From Rhynchopus sp. YZ270_cl-10 (taxonomy: Eukaryota; Euglenozoa; Diplonemea; Diplonemida; Diplonemidae), in NCBI GenBank assembly GCA_964035575.1, contig OZ037873.1, positions 248,001 through 312,000 on the forward strand: a stretch of DNA of 64,000 nucleotides, given 5' to 3'. A model generated the notes under the pieces. The model saw nothing but the letters and a program-made list of their open reading frames with translations, searched no databases and was not told where the DNA came from. The position numbers and the translations under genes are program-made. Shown here piece after piece: positions 20,736 through 30,719 of this stretch; within the stretch, counting starts at the first letter, position 1, and each line of letters opens with the position of its first letter.

Positions 20736-20759
20736 TGAAATAATTCCGAGAAATGCCTT

Positions 20760-21619
20760 TTAGACTGCGCGGGTTGGGCCGAAGACGACGTTTTTCATGT
20801 CTTCTTCAGGTACCAATTCGTAGAGGCGCTTGAACTCGCGGGCGCATGAGATAAGCTCATCGAGCTCGCAGAGCTTTTTGAAGCGTGCGTCTTGGAGCGT
20901 GAGGGCAGCCTGCGCTTGGATGAGGAGGGAGGTGCTTGCGGCAGCTGCTGCGCCAAGGCCGATGATGGCAACCTTTTCCATGCCGAGTCCCATGCATGCG
21001 GCGCGTGTTGCACCAAACAGCCCTACAGCAACAGACGCAGCGGCACTCCAGTTGCACCGTCGTGCCGACGCGTCTGCTGCACAGTCTTCCAACAGCACCA
21101 CCCGCCACCGCTCGCATTCACTGACGTGCGACATAATCTCGGCAGTCCAGCAGCCAATGAAGAAGTAGTGGTACACATACTGGATGTGCCGGCACACCTT
21201 CTCCGAGGGGCAGGTACAGAGTTGCTGTAGTGGTTTCAGTTGAGTTAAAACACTATACACACATCACATATCGATGCACGCTAAGGGAAAAGACGTGCCA
21301 TATTTTCAAAATAAAACTGTAGTTGTTGATACAGGCACCTCCGACTGACCTACGTACGATGCCAGCCATCCGGATGAAAGCACAACCACCCTGCGGTGTA
21401 AAAAGGAACCCTAATGACTTTCCTGCACCATAAGAGAACGAGGGCGGTACACAAATAAAATAAAATCAGCCAGTTGGTCTGTAGGCAAAAAAAATGGAGG
21501 GGTTTTCCCCCCTGCAGGAAAATCGCTGTGGAAAAGTGTCGTTGTAGCCATACCTGAAGACGGAAGTCAGCTTTGGACGCATCAAGCTTCATGAGAAGAC
21601 CCAGGTCCACTTTGTTCAT
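20760..21619 (-). CDS. Small two-exon membrane-type protein, possibly PEX11-like
   Basis: Exons 21554-21619 and 20760-21224, phase 0, 176 residues. The intron (21225-21553) runs GTATGG to CTACAG. Exon 1 encodes MNKVDLGLLMKLDASKADFR; exon 2 continues QLCTCPSEKVCRHIQYVYHY. The EKVCRHIQY motif and the following hydrophobic segments (SVAVGLFGATRAACMGLGME, then KVAIIGLGAAAAASTSLLI) resemble the start and middle of PEX11 peroxisome-division proteins, but the match is loose. An acceptor (AACACAG at 21627) sits 7 nt before the ATG. It can be read as a trans-splice site or as the end of an intron joining this gene in frame to the kinase upstream. The intron holds a family F repeat. Confidence 0.6.
21317..21386 (-). 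repeat. Family F repeat, copy 1, inside an intron
   Basis: Plus-strand reading GTTGTTGATACAGGCACCTC, CGACTGACCTACGTACGATG, CCAGCCATCCGGATGAAAGC. It lies within the intron 21225-21553. Other copies are near 26.5, 37.3 and 54.4 kb. Confidence 0.75.
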
Positions 21620-21642
21620 CACACCACTGTGTTAAAAAAAGG

Positions 21643-21725
21643 TTTACTTCAAATACAAAAGCCCGCTCGTGACAGTGCACCTTGGTATATGACCGGTGTA
21701 CCATAGGTGGACCCCAACCCTCATG
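21643..21725 (-). repeat. Family C repeat, copy 1
   Basis: Plus-strand reading ACTTCAAATACAAAAGCCC, CTCGTGACAGTGCACC, GGTGTACCATAGGTGGACC, CCAACCCTCATG. It lies between the kinase frame and the acceptor at 21627. A partial second copy is at 21816-21852. Eight fuller copies are in the window. Confidence 0.75.
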
Positions 21726-21859
21726 AAACCTCTCTTTTAACGAATTCGCTAATGAAGGTTTCCTCTTTCTTATAATCTTTCAGATTTTTTTTACTTCGGT
21801 ATAAAACCAAAACACAAAAAGTTGACTTGAAATGCAATACCCTCTGACAACTGATACTT

Positions 21860-23065
21860 TTAAAAAAAAACAAAAAACACCACAAAGTGTAGTACATACG
21901 CCTGCGACTGACTTGCAACTTCTACTACCAAGGAATGCCCGCTGGGCCGGATGTAGCGTGTCCAGGTAGGGAGGCGCACATGGCTCTTCATGCGTTCCAT
22001 ACGAGGTGTTGTCACCTTGTCTTGTTTGCTTTGCCCGGTGAGCCCTGTGACACCTGCAACCTTGAAGACGGTCATCGCAGTGGCGAACTTCTCCCTCAGA
22101 CGGAACTTCTGCAGCGCTGTGATGCTTGGCTCCATATGGGTGTCCCTGCTTTCACTCTCGGTCAGCTCCACCCCGGTGATCCATGGATCGTACAATGCTT
22201 CTTCTGCAGCAACACGCTTTTCAGGGTCCTTCTCTAGCAGCCGCGTCACAAAGTCTTTTGCATCCTGACTCAACCCACCCCAAAGGTTCTCATTCCGGAA
22301 GGCCAACGGAGCGGTCACAATGTTTTTAAAGGTCTCCTTTTGGGTTAATCCGGTGAACGGCTTTTCTCCACTTAACATGATATACACGATGACACCAAGC
22401 GACCATACGTCGCATGATTCACCATATTCGATTCCTCGTAAAATCTCTGGCGCAACATAAGACGGTGACCCACAGCACGTTCGAGAAGGTGGCGTTCCTG
22501 ACAGACCAAAATCTGCAATCACAACGGATGTCATGCTGTCGATGTACTCAGGGCTTGAAGGATCCTCCGCACGACGTTTCATTAATAGATTTTCTGGCTT
22601 CAGATCACGGTGCATATAAGACTCTGCGTGAATATGCTCTAAAGCAGACAGAACGTTACGCACAACCCCGGACGCGATTTTTTCGGAAAAAAGCCGGCTT
22701 TTGGTGATACGTTCAAATAAGGTAGATCCTTCTATATAGTCTAGGATCAGGTAGATACTGCTAGGACCTTCGTACTGATCGTGCAGCCCAACGATGTTGG
22801 AGTGCGAGAGGCTTCGCATCACTTTTGCTTCATGGATAACACCGTGAAGCTCTGCAGTCCCCGCCTTCGCCTTGCTGATAACCTTCACTGCATACTCCTG
22901 TTGTGCGTCTCCGCGCACAGTACACCGATACACCTGAGCATAACTCCCCTCACCTAACAGCTGCCTCTGCTCATACTTTGCCTTGTACTGCTCCTCCGTT
23001 TTCCCTGCCACCTCTATCTCCAAAGGGGAAGCCCCACCGTCATCACTGCATACTGATTGTGACAT
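21860..23065 (-). CDS. CaMK-like serine/threonine protein kinase
   Basis: ATG at 23065; 401 residues if read to the stop at 21860. Kinase domain at about 33-295: GEGSYAQVY glycine loop, AVK lysine (61), Glu79, HRDLKPEN (Asp154), DFG (185-187), CGSPSYVAPE and WSLGVIVYIMLSGEKPF. Calcium/calmodulin-dependent kinases share this pattern, and after the domain TALQKFRLREKFATAMTVFK looks like their autoinhibitory, calmodulin-binding helix. The last 13 residues (AYVLHFVVFFVFF) come from a T-rich stretch that begins right at a GTATGT site. So the true end may be an intron at 21899-21627 that joins in frame (phase 2) to the next exon at 21626. Upstream of the ATG lies a 45-nt pure C/T tract. Confidence 0.9.
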   Translation of the reverse strand: MSQSVCSDDGGASPLEIEVAGKTEEQYKAKYEQRQLLGEGSYAQVYRCTVRGDAQQEYAVKVISKAKAGTAELHGVIHEAKVMRSLSHSNIVGLHDQYEGPSSIYLILDYIEGSTLFERITKSRLFSEKIASGVVRNVLSALEHIHAESYMHRDLKPENLLMKRRAEDPSSPEYIDSMTSVVIADFGLSGTPPSRTCCGSPSYVAPEILRGIEYGESCDVWSLGVIVYIMLSGEKPFTGLTQKETFKNIVTAPLAFRNENLWGGLSQDAKDFVTRLLEKDPEKRVAAEEALYDPWITGVELTESESRDTHMEPSITALQKFRLREKFATAMTVFKVAGVTGLTGQSKQDKVTTPRMERMKSHVRLPTWTRYIRPSGHSLVVEVASQSQAYVLHFVVFFVFF

Positions 23066-23379
23066 ACGGGGAGGAGGAGGAGGGGAGGGGAAGGGGGGAA
23101 GTGGGGGGGTAAGGAAGAATTTGTCCTTTAAAAAAGGGTGTTGTGTTATAGTGTAATGTACTGTAGGGGGTGTGTGTGTGTGGTGCGGGGGTCTGATATA
23201 AAGGAGGGGGGAAAGGTGTGTGATACAGTGCGTAATGTTGCGGGATGTGTGGTGCTCTTGACGAGCTCATATTGCGTACTTCTTGCGTGGTCGTCGCGTA
23301 CTTCGTTTTTTTGGACTTCTGGGGTACCAATGTGCCCATGGGTAGACCTAATATACCACTCATAATAAATCATCCGTAA
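23066..23379. other. Upstream region of the kinase gene
   Basis: A pyrimidine tract on the gene strand right upstream of the ATG, then low-complexity sequence. No gene is seen. Confidence 0.5.
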
Positions 23380-23458
23380 TGGTGTGGCCGATGACCCCAA
23401 AATAGCAGAAAATAGCACAAAAATAGCACAAAAATAGCTCCCCCTTTCAGCCACACCA
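23380..23458. mobile_element. 79-bp MITE with TGGTGTGGC ends
   Basis: The inverted ends TGGTGTGGC / GCCACACCA enclose repeated AAAATAGCA units. A near copy and a tandem partner lie at 38813-38945, and the same ends bound a 1.2-kb element at 32507-33715. Confidence 0.65.
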
Positions 23459-23594
23459 CGCCTGCTGTCGTCCTGCACCTGCGCGTAGCGGCCTGTCGTT
23501 GTGTACCCTTCGGGCAGGTCCCCACGTAGCGCGAGAACCCGTCCTTGTTAATCTGCCAATTCCCGAAATATTGTACTATTTACGCCAACGCGGT

Positions 23595-23670
23595 CGGTCG
23601 CCAATCCTCCTGTTTGAAGGAGGGTTGGCGACCGTACCGGTAATACTATTTCCCCAAAGCAAGCTTCGTA
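23595..23670 (-). repeat. Family H hairpin repeat, copy 1
   Basis: It shares its layout with the copy at 33757: a GCCAATC or GCTCAAT arm, a variable stem, (A)CCGTA(C/T)CGG, then ACTATTTC. The layout resembles family E (GACAATC, stem, TCTGTAC). Confidence 0.5.
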
Positions 23671-23870
23671 TGAACAAACATCGGAGGAAGGGAGGGAGGA
23701 ATGGAAATATAGAAGAGGAAAAAAAGAATGGGGCTTTTTCAGCCCCAGTTTTGCTTTTTTTGGTTTTTTCACTCTTTTTTTCAGCTAGACTTTCGTTCGC
23801 ACAGAGAGAGATACAAATATGACACTAGGATAAGAATTGCACGCAAAAAAGAGAGAAAAAAAAAAAAAGA

Positions 23871-23910
23871 AAAGTTTATAAGATGAACCTAAGCCTCTTG
23901 CTTAGTTACC
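23871..23910 (-). repeat. Family A repeat, copy 4
   Basis: Core AGTTTATAAGATGAACC, TAAGCCTCTTGCTTAG, TTACC; an A-rich run precedes it. It has a perfect CTAAGC/GCTTAG stem. Confidence 0.75.
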
Positions 23911-24030
23911 GTAAAAACCACCCCCCACCAAGGTTCGAGAACGTGAAAAAACCCCATCAAACAGAATTTGCAAACAGGACCTGTGAACTCTGCACTGTCA
24001 AATCACGGTTCAAAATAGACGCAATAACTG

Positions 24031-25012
24031 TGGGGTGGCATCAAAACAAAAAACGCGGACAATGTCCGCGTTTTTGGGGAATTTCAGACCCCCCCCTCCC
24101 CCCCCCAAAACGCGGACATTTTTTGTTTTTTTTCCCCCTATTTTTTGCTGGTTTTTGGGTGACGGGGTGCAAATTCGTGACCCAAAACACAGTTTTTTGG
24201 CATTTCCGGAATCCGTCCAGAAAGTGGTGGGGTCAATTTCGAAAATTGGACAATTTTTTGACCACTTAAATTTTTGAAAATATGAGCCCGGTCACTAATA
24301 CGTGGGGCCCATTTTCGGCCAAAAAATGCTGCTGAAAAAAATTTTCTGGTGAAAATTTTTCAGCCCCAAAACATGCCGCGATTGGCATTTCCGGAATCTG
24401 TCCGTGCTGTGGTGGGGTCAATTTGCCGAAATGGCCAAGTTCTTGGTGTTGGTCAAAATGAGTATAAGGTAAAGGGGCCGAGGTAAATCCCACAACCAGA
24501 TTTTCTCTCTCTGATGTTGAAACCATGAAAATGCGCAAAAACACCGGCATTTGCATTTCCGGAATCCGTCCGTTCTGTGGTGGGGTCAATTTGCCGAAAT
24601 GGACAAGTTCTTGGTTTTGGTCAATTTCCGCACAGTACACCAAAACCCGTCAGTGTAAGGTAAAGGGGTCCAAGTGTTTGCCTGTAGAAGCACATGGTAG
24701 CAGGGGTTTTAGGGCCCCCATGCGTGTACATTTTGAAAAAAAAAACGCGGGCATCTTGTATTTTTTATTTTTCCCGAAAACACCGGCATTTGCATTTCCT
24801 GAATCCGCCGGTTCTGTGGTGGGGTCAATTTGCCGAAATGGACGAGTTTTTATAAATTTTGGTCAAAATCGTGTACAACCCCGGTGAAGAAAAAAATTTT
24901 CGAGGAAAAAAAAACCCCAAAATGTCCGCGTTTTCTGGAATTTCAGACCCCCCCCCCTCCCCCCCCAAAAACGCGGACATTGTCCGCGTTTTTTGTTTTG
25001 ATGCCACCCCTG
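24031..25012. mobile_element. About 1-kb non-autonomous element with long inverted ends
   Basis: The left end GGGGTGGCATCAAAACAAAA and the right end, read on minus, CAGGGGTGGCATCAAAACAA match for about 45 bp, and both arms carry AACGCGGACA, TGTCCGCGTT palindromes and C runs. Four tandem-like copies of the TGGTGGGGTCAATTT unit (near 24225, 24405, 24575 and 24815) fill the interior. The left terminus has decayed and no target duplication could be matched. No transposase is seen. Confidence 0.65.
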
Positions 25013-25260
25013 TAATGTGCGCACTTTTAAAAATAAAAGCAAGGGACATCACTGTAAAGACGAGTCACGTCTTCTCAGCCACCTTCCACACACACGTACA
25101 CAGTCACAGTACTCCACAAAAACACTTGTATTTCAAATAAGTTTGGCGGATTTTAGGGCAATTTGGCGACCTTTTGTACGCCGAACATCTTTGGAGTACT
25201 GCACACTGTGTTCCGCTCTGTGCCTGCCCTCACACACGCACATACACTAATGGGGTAGCC
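25013..25260. other. Intergenic, nothing recognised
   Basis: No frame, repeat or motif I can name. Confidence 0.4.
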
Positions 25261-25300
25261 GTACAAAGGGGGAAGGTTGAATGAAAGTTGTTGTTGTTTA

Positions 25301-25415
25301 CACGACGGTGAAGTAAATGACTTGACTTGTGGTTTTACTTCTGGTTTCACCGTTGGTTTACAACAGTAAAACCACAAGTAGACCCACAAGTCAAGTCATT
25401 TACTTTACCTTCGTG
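25301..25415. mobile_element. Palindromic MITE (CACGACGGTGAAGTAAATG ends)
   Basis: The left arm CACGACGGTGAAGTAAATGA and the right arm (inverted, CACGAAGGTAAAGTAAATGA) continue into ACTTGTGG. A full relative is at 36296-36459 and a short fragment at about 42100-42148. Confidence 0.7.
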
Positions 25416-25650
25416 TACACGACGGGACCCAGTGACAAGTGACAAGTGAATCACATGTCATTTCACTTGTCACTTGTCACTCAAAAAAGTCACTTGTCAT
25501 GACAAGTGATTTTCTATTGGAATATAGGCTATTTACTTGTCATGACAAGTGATTTACTTGTCATTTCACTTGTCATTTACTTGTCACTTTTTTCACTTGT
25601 CATTCACTTGTCATTTTCACTTGTCACTTGTCACTGGGTCCCGTCGTGTA
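25416..25650. mobile_element. Palindromic element built of TGACAAGTGA units
   Basis: The ends TACACGACGGGACCCAGTGA and their inverted copy close a 235-bp element whose interior is 17 or so copies of CACTTGTCA/TGACAAGTG in both directions. It abuts the MITE on its left, and GTACAAAGGGGG flanks the pair on both sides (25261, 25654). Confidence 0.72.
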
Positions 25651-25660
25651 TGCGTACAAA

Positions 25661-26908
25661 GGGGGGAGGGGGGGGTAAAAGCTGGTGCAAACAACTGCCC
25701 CTATTGCGCACTGCGAGCCAACAGGGGGACTTTGAATGAAAGTTGTTGCTGTGTTTGCTCCGGCACTGCGAGCCGACAGGGGGGAGGAGACAAACTGATA
25801 CAACATGAGTTGTGGGCACCCTGTTGCATCCGACAGTCGCCGAAGCAACATACCCTAGGGGCCGAAAGGAGCTTTGGTGGAAAGAGTGTTTGAAACGTAC
25901 TAAAACGCAGCTCGGTCGTGCCCATGCAAAAGGGTGGGCCGTGAGTGATCTGTACCATCGACTACATAGAACCCGCACTGTGCCTGGTGATATTGAGAAC
26001 AGAAACCCCGGTCATCGAGAATTTCTAAAACCCGCCAATACGGTACCCAATACCGGGCGCGGTTCATGTCAATGAAGTGATACAGTGCACAATGTCACAA
26101 ACGACTTTTTTGACAGAATTTGACATTTTTTATTTTGTTGTGTGCACAATAGCCAGATTTTTTCCCGTTGATAAAAAAAAAAAAAAATTGAAAAATTGTT
26201 GTAATTGCCACACTGTTGCACAGCATATCGGTTCCTTTGCAGAAAATGTTTGTTGTCTAATTGTCTGCTCAGAGTGGTAGCTTCAGTTGGGCTTTCTATT
26301 TTGAAGTGGCACGTACGCAAAAGAAGAAAAAGAAAAAGATTGTTTCATATACTAACTATTCTACTGAATAGAAGGTATAATAGGGTACACTAAATGTACC
26401 CAAACGACAAAGAAAAAGAGAAAAAATGCGACCAGAGACAAATGAAATAAAAGGGTAAGGGAGGGTAAAGTGCTCTGCACTGGGGCATTGTTTTGTCAAA
26501 ACGAGGGGGGAAAAAACTGTAGTTGTTGATGCAGCCTCCGACTGACCCACGTACGATGCCAGCCGGATGAAAGCACAAAAAAAAGGGGGGAGAGAACTGC
26601 CGTATAGTATGAAGGAAAGATGCAATAAACGTGTGGGAGCAAGTGAAGAAAGAAAAAAAAAAAAAATAGAAAAATTTGACTTCAGGATATGATAGATTTC
26701 GTTTTTCGTTTGTCGCTCCTGCAGGTCGTATTTTATTTTTTCTTTTTCACTGAAAATGTGTATGAAAAAAGGGGGGACAAAGCTAGTCGTTTCTATTGCC
26801 TATTTTCCATTTCCTATTTCCAAAAAAAAAACTTGGTGCTTTTTAAAGGTAGGTAAAGACGAATCCCTGATCACAACCACCACCACCACCCCCCAACCCC
26901 CTTCTCTT
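25661..26908. other. Intergenic with family D and F repeats
   Basis: It holds a duplicated TTGAATGAAAGTTGTTG segment (see 25276), a family D copy (26188-26224) and a family F copy (26516-26580). No gene is supported. Confidence 0.55.
26516..26580 (-). repeat. Family F repeat, copy 2
   Basis: Core GTTGTTGATGCAGCCTCCGA, CTGACCCACGTACGATGCC, AGCCGGATGAAAGC. It lacks the ATC present in copy 1. Confidence 0.75.
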
Positions 26909-27739
26909 TTACGGAGCACACGCACCACTACCACCACCACCTCCTCCTCCTCCTCCTCCCCCATCCCCCGGCACCGGCGCCGCCGAACAGCTGTTCACCT
27001 CTGCCCTGAGAGGCGGGGCTGACGGTGCAAATGCTTCACTACCACCACCACCACCACCAACATCACCACCTCCTCCCCCTCCTCCCCCTCCTCCTCCCCC
27101 TCCTCCCCCACCCACCGGAAATGCACACCCTTGCCCTTCGACCACAGGGAGTCCCTGCACCACCTCAGTCATGACAACATTCTGCACCAACGGGGGTGGA
27201 TGCGGGTATGCCCCCTGCGCCAGCGGCGGCCACAACGGCTGACCATTCTCCCCGAGAAGGATGCCCTGGGGCACTACAGGGCGCCCGGTCACATTCGAGA
27301 TGGGATAGAGGGGGCGACCGTCCTGCTGGAAGACGGGGTAGAGCACGTGGCCTTCATGCGAAGTGACAGGGGGGTACATGGAATATGCAGGAGGGTGGGC
27401 TACTGGGTCGGGTAGTGCTCCTACCACGATGGTGTTTGAGTCGATGACAGCGTGCTGGCGCAGCATTCGTTTGCGGCGCATGGCAAACCCTATTGCGCAC
27501 AACGCAGAGATGGCAACAATGACAACAATAGGCCCAATCACACTGAGGATCGCTCGGATGGTGGAGGAGTGCTCGCAGCTTCTGTCGCCTGCGCATTCTT
27601 CGCCATCGTCGCAACACCAGCTGCATTCGCCCTCATACCCACAGCAGTGCTCGCTATGCCCGCAAGCAGACACACCCTCCAACAGACACAACAGCACACA
27701 ACACAGCACCCCTACGGTGCGGTGGGTGTACGTCATCAT
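26909..27739 (-). CDS. Type I membrane protein, Cys-rich ectodomain, PPxY and Gly-rich tail (Shisa/WBP1-like layout)
   Basis: 276 residues; two adjacent ATGs (27739, 27736). A signal peptide (VGVLCCVLLCLLEGVSA) is followed by a 35-residue ectodomain with ten Cys, including CC pairs (HCCGYEGECSWCCDDGEEC). Next is one membrane helix (ILSVIGPIVVIVAISALCAI) with a basic stop-transfer (RRKRM) and a long cytosolic tail with HPPAYSMYPP, a PPxY motif that binds WW domains, then proline repeats and long Gly runs. The layout is that of Shisa, WBP1 and VOPP1 adaptors; homology is not proven. The neighbour at 17037-18203 carries WW-like modules, which may be coincidence. The Gly runs make the plus strand look like poly-Pro codons. 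Confidence 0.82.
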   Translation of the reverse strand: MMTYTHRTVGVLCCVLLCLLEGVSACGHSEHCCGYEGECSWCCDDGEECAGDRSCEHSSTIRAILSVIGPIVVIVAISALCAIGFAMRRKRMLRQHAVIDSNTIVVGALPDPVAHPPAYSMYPPVTSHEGHVLYPVFQQDGRPLYPISNVTGRPVVPQGILLGENGQPLWPPLAQGAYPHPPPLVQNVVMTEVVQGLPVVEGQGCAFPVGGGGGGGGGGGGGGGGDVGGGGGGSEAFAPSAPPLRAEVNSCSAAPVPGDGGGGGGGGGGGSGACAP

Positions 27740-27748
27740 AGGTTACGT

Positions 27749-27790
27749 CTGTAGTGTGAAGTGTTTTAAGTCTTTTGATGGGGACCCCTC
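27749..27790 (-). promoter_or_regulatory. Probable trans-splice acceptor (CACTACAG)
   Basis: On the gene strand CACTTCACACTACAG ends at 27749, 9 nt before the first ATG. Confidence 0.5.
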
Positions 27791-28127
27791 AGTTAGTTAA
27801 AGTTGAGTAAATAGAGAGGATGAGTGTGGTAACTGTATTGCATCGATACTGTATTGACCACCCAAGGTGGGTTTTCCAAAGAGACTAAGATTGGTACTGT
27901 GGACAGAAAAAAAAAAAGTTCGTTCTAATCGAAGAGAAAGTACAGAGACGTTCAAAACACAAAATGAAAAAAGGGGGGTAGCTTTTTTTTTTGTAACGTG
28001 AACAGCACACCTCTAAGGAGGATGTATTGCAGGCACTGTGTGTCAATCTCTGCAAAAAAAAAAAAAAGCTTGTCCCCAGTCCAGCGTGTCGATAGCTATC
28101 GAACAATTGAAAAAAGGGAAAATGACT
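27791..28127. other. Intergenic, nothing recognised
   Basis: A/T-rich low-complexity sequence between the membrane-protein gene and the foldback element. Confidence 0.4.
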
Positions 28128-30034
28128 ATAACACCCACGTTACTAATACCCATTTACGATAATACCCACTGGGTATTATCGTAAAGTTTTTGGGTATTAT
28201 CGTAAACTATTTGGGTATTAGTTTTTGGGTATTATCGTAAACTTTTTGGGTATTACCCAGGTACCCAGGTACGATGTGATTTAGCTGGCTACTCGCGCAA
28301 GGTATCAGAGGCGCTCGCACGCTGGTGAATGTGCAGACAAGGTATGGTTTCATCGACCCCAGAGAAAATACAATTTTCACTAAATTTATGGGGGGGTTTT
28401 TACACAACTTTTTGCATCCCTGTCTTACATCCTCAAATTCAGGGTAACCATTTTTCTTGACAATTAACAATTAATCTTTCTCCAAGCGACATAACTTAAT
28501 TACACCCACATTTACACTCATCACAGGATCGCGAAATCTGAACTGCATCAGCGATTGCGCTTCTCCGTCTCCGACATTCTACACCTCAACATACGAAGAC
28601 CTGGGTGGGAACATTTAGTCAGTCACTGCTATAGCCATTAACCCAGGGAGCATAGCTAGTGCAAGAAATTCGACTTTGGCAACCTTCCGGAAAGTCTGTC
28701 CTCTGCTCGCGGAGGACTAGACACAAGAAAATATTGCGTTCCCCCAGAAAACCAGTGCACATTTCACACTCCTTGTGGGTGGTCTTGTTGCCTTTTCGTC
28801 ATAGTAATTTTGGCCCAGGCATGCTCTTGAAGCATGACAATTTAGTGTGTATGGGGCAGGGTGTTGTTTTGTTCTGAATTCTCTTTGTTATAACATCTAA
28901 GTCAATCGCGGGTGGTGGTTTGTGTAGCGTGAGGCACTCTTTTTAGCAAACTTCCTGCGGCTGCTAAAGTGTTATTTCTTCGGATTTAACAACGTACAGC
29001 GTAACATAGTGGTTTCGCCTGGTCGACACAACCTTTGATAGATATGGGATAACCAACCCCCTTCGACCCCTTGTGGGTTCACTGAACAAGCCCTAGTGGT
29101 AGTTAAACGCGATTGACATTTACATTCCTAGAGATGAAAGAACAAGACAACACTTCTGTACCCGCGCATCAAAATTGTGGAAAACTTTGCACCCCAAACA
29201 CCCTCAACAACGCCCGCCAAAAGGCGCCCCTTGTTGCTGGGAGTTGGTTCTCATGATACCTGCACAGCGGGCATTCCTCTGAGTCCAACGCATGTTTGGC
29301 CTGTCTGCGGCGTTGTACTTAAGGTGCACGAAGACAGGGTCTGGTGGTAAATTTTGCGTAGTACTGCGACGTGGTACTGCGTGGGTCTGGGAATATGGGT
29401 ACCTGGGTACAGGATATTGGTTGTGTAAGACATCTTCCACCATGCATTGAGGAGGGTAAGACAGTGTTCGCAGTTTCTACCTGATAGCATTACAACATTT
29501 AACTTCTCCACGGGGGTCTTGGGCCGTTCATTCGGTTCTACCTTGACTACCGGAAGATATTCTTGAGGCCTTTTTGGTCTCTAGAATATCCGGTCTTCCC
29601 GAACGGAGGCACACTTTGTGTGTTACTACGACCTGGCAATTTCCAGCAGTAGGTTAAGTAATCTTTCTTGTAAATTGTTGGATCATTATCTCCTCAGTGC
29701 ATGCATGCCCCACGTGACTGGACACTTTTGTGTTTGTCATGTGGAGCTGTGGTTGCTCTTTCACGACTTTTTTCCTGTTCCTGGGTACCTGTTCCTGGAC
29801 CTGGACCTGGGTACCTGGGTACCTGGGTACCTGGGTACCTGGGTACCTGGGTACCTGGGTACCTGGGTGCCTGGGTGCCTGGGTGCCTGGGTACTACCCA
29901 ACCTGGGTTATACCCAAAAAGTTTACGATAATACCCAAAAAGTTTACGATAATACCCAAAACTAATACCCAAAAAGTTTACGATAATACCCAGTGGGTAT
30001 TATCGTAAATGGGTATTAGTAACGTGGGTGTTAT
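28128..30034. mobile_element. 1.9-kb foldback element with about 150-bp modular inverted ends
   Basis: Both ends read inwards ATAACACCCACGTTACTAAT, ACCCATTTACGATAATACCC, ACTGGGTATTATCGTAAA (first 58 bp identical), then shuffled TTTTTGGGTATTATCGTAAA modules. The right arm is bordered by an 8-bp satellite GGGTACCT (29781-29895). The interior 29230-29770 is also found, inverted, at 52840-53260 in the second foldback element. No target duplication is found and no transposase frame is supported. Confidence 0.85.
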
Positions 30035-30200
30035 GATAATTACCCTTGAAAAAAACATAAATGCTTTTTATGAGATCCTAAGGCTTCTTGTGAGGAACCT
30101 TAAAGAAAAAAGTAAAAAACCTCCCAAAAAAAACAGAGGTGAATCCAAAAGGGAAGAGACGTTTGTGTATTTGAGAAACAGGGAGGTTGAAAATGTTTTT

Positions 30201-30252
30201 TGTTTGAAAACTTGGTTGTAGTGTAGACACCCGAGGATGACCTCCACTATAC
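30201..30252 (-). repeat. Family B repeat, copy 2
   Basis: GAAAACTTGGTTGTAGTGTA, GACACCCGAGGATGACC, TCCACTATAC; it lacks the TTA of copy 1 beside the stem. Confidence 0.75.
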
Positions 30253-30493
30253 AAAAACGCTGTTAAGTAACCGCTGATGATTTGCTTGTTTTGAAAGTGC
30301 TTTGTGCTCTGTTTAATTTTGCTGTTGAGAAAAGAAGGAGGGGAAGGGAGTATTTGAGAAGCAGGGGATGCCTTACGTTGCTTTTTTTGGCATTTTTTCA
30401 CCCTCTCCCTTTTTTCTTTTTTTTTTCTGAATGACTTTTCTCCAACACATCTGCTGACCCCTCAAAGTCACAAAGTGTCACCCAAAAAAATAT

Positions 30494-30600
30494 TGACTTG
30501 AAATAAAAAAAACCCTCACATGAACACTGCACCTTTAATATGACCAGCTGCACCGTGGAGTGAACCCCCTCAACCATGCAATCCTACATTTCGTTTTCGT
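30494..30600 (-). repeat. Family C repeat, copy 2
   Basis: GACTTGAAAT, A run, CCCTCACATGAACACTGCACC, CCGTGGAGTGAACCCC, CTCAACCATGCAATCCTAC. It sits in the probable 3' untranslated region of the ceramidase gene. Confidence 0.7.
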
Positions 30601-30719
30601 CTGTACTTTCCTTTTAAAACAACATTGGAGAGTGTGACGGACTCGCCATCCTTTATTTAATCTAAAAAAAAAGGTCGCATTTAGACACACGGTCAAACGG
30701 CAAAAAAAATACCCCTCTT

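Larger units (their letters stand above)
19348..20759. other. Intergenic, low complexity
   Basis: Long T and A runs, one family B and one family A copy. No coding frame is convincing. Confidence 0.5.
23459..24030. other. Intergenic with two short structured repeats
   Basis: It contains a 15-bp hairpin (GGTCGCCAATCCTCC, loop, GGAGGGTTGGCGACC; 23595-23634) followed by CGTACCGGTAATACTATTTC, with a relative at 33757-33840 (family H), and a family A copy at 23871-23910. No gene is seen. Confidence 0.6.
30035..30719. other. Intergenic with family B and C copies
   Basis: Contains B (30201-30252) and C (30494-30600); the latter ends about 120 nt past the stop of the ceramidase gene on the gene strand. 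Nothing else is seen. Confidence 0.55.

Noticed and set aside
24205..24860. CRISPR-like spacing of the TGGTGGGGTCA units
   Set aside because: Repeat and spacer are both related between units and lengths vary; the context is eukaryotic.
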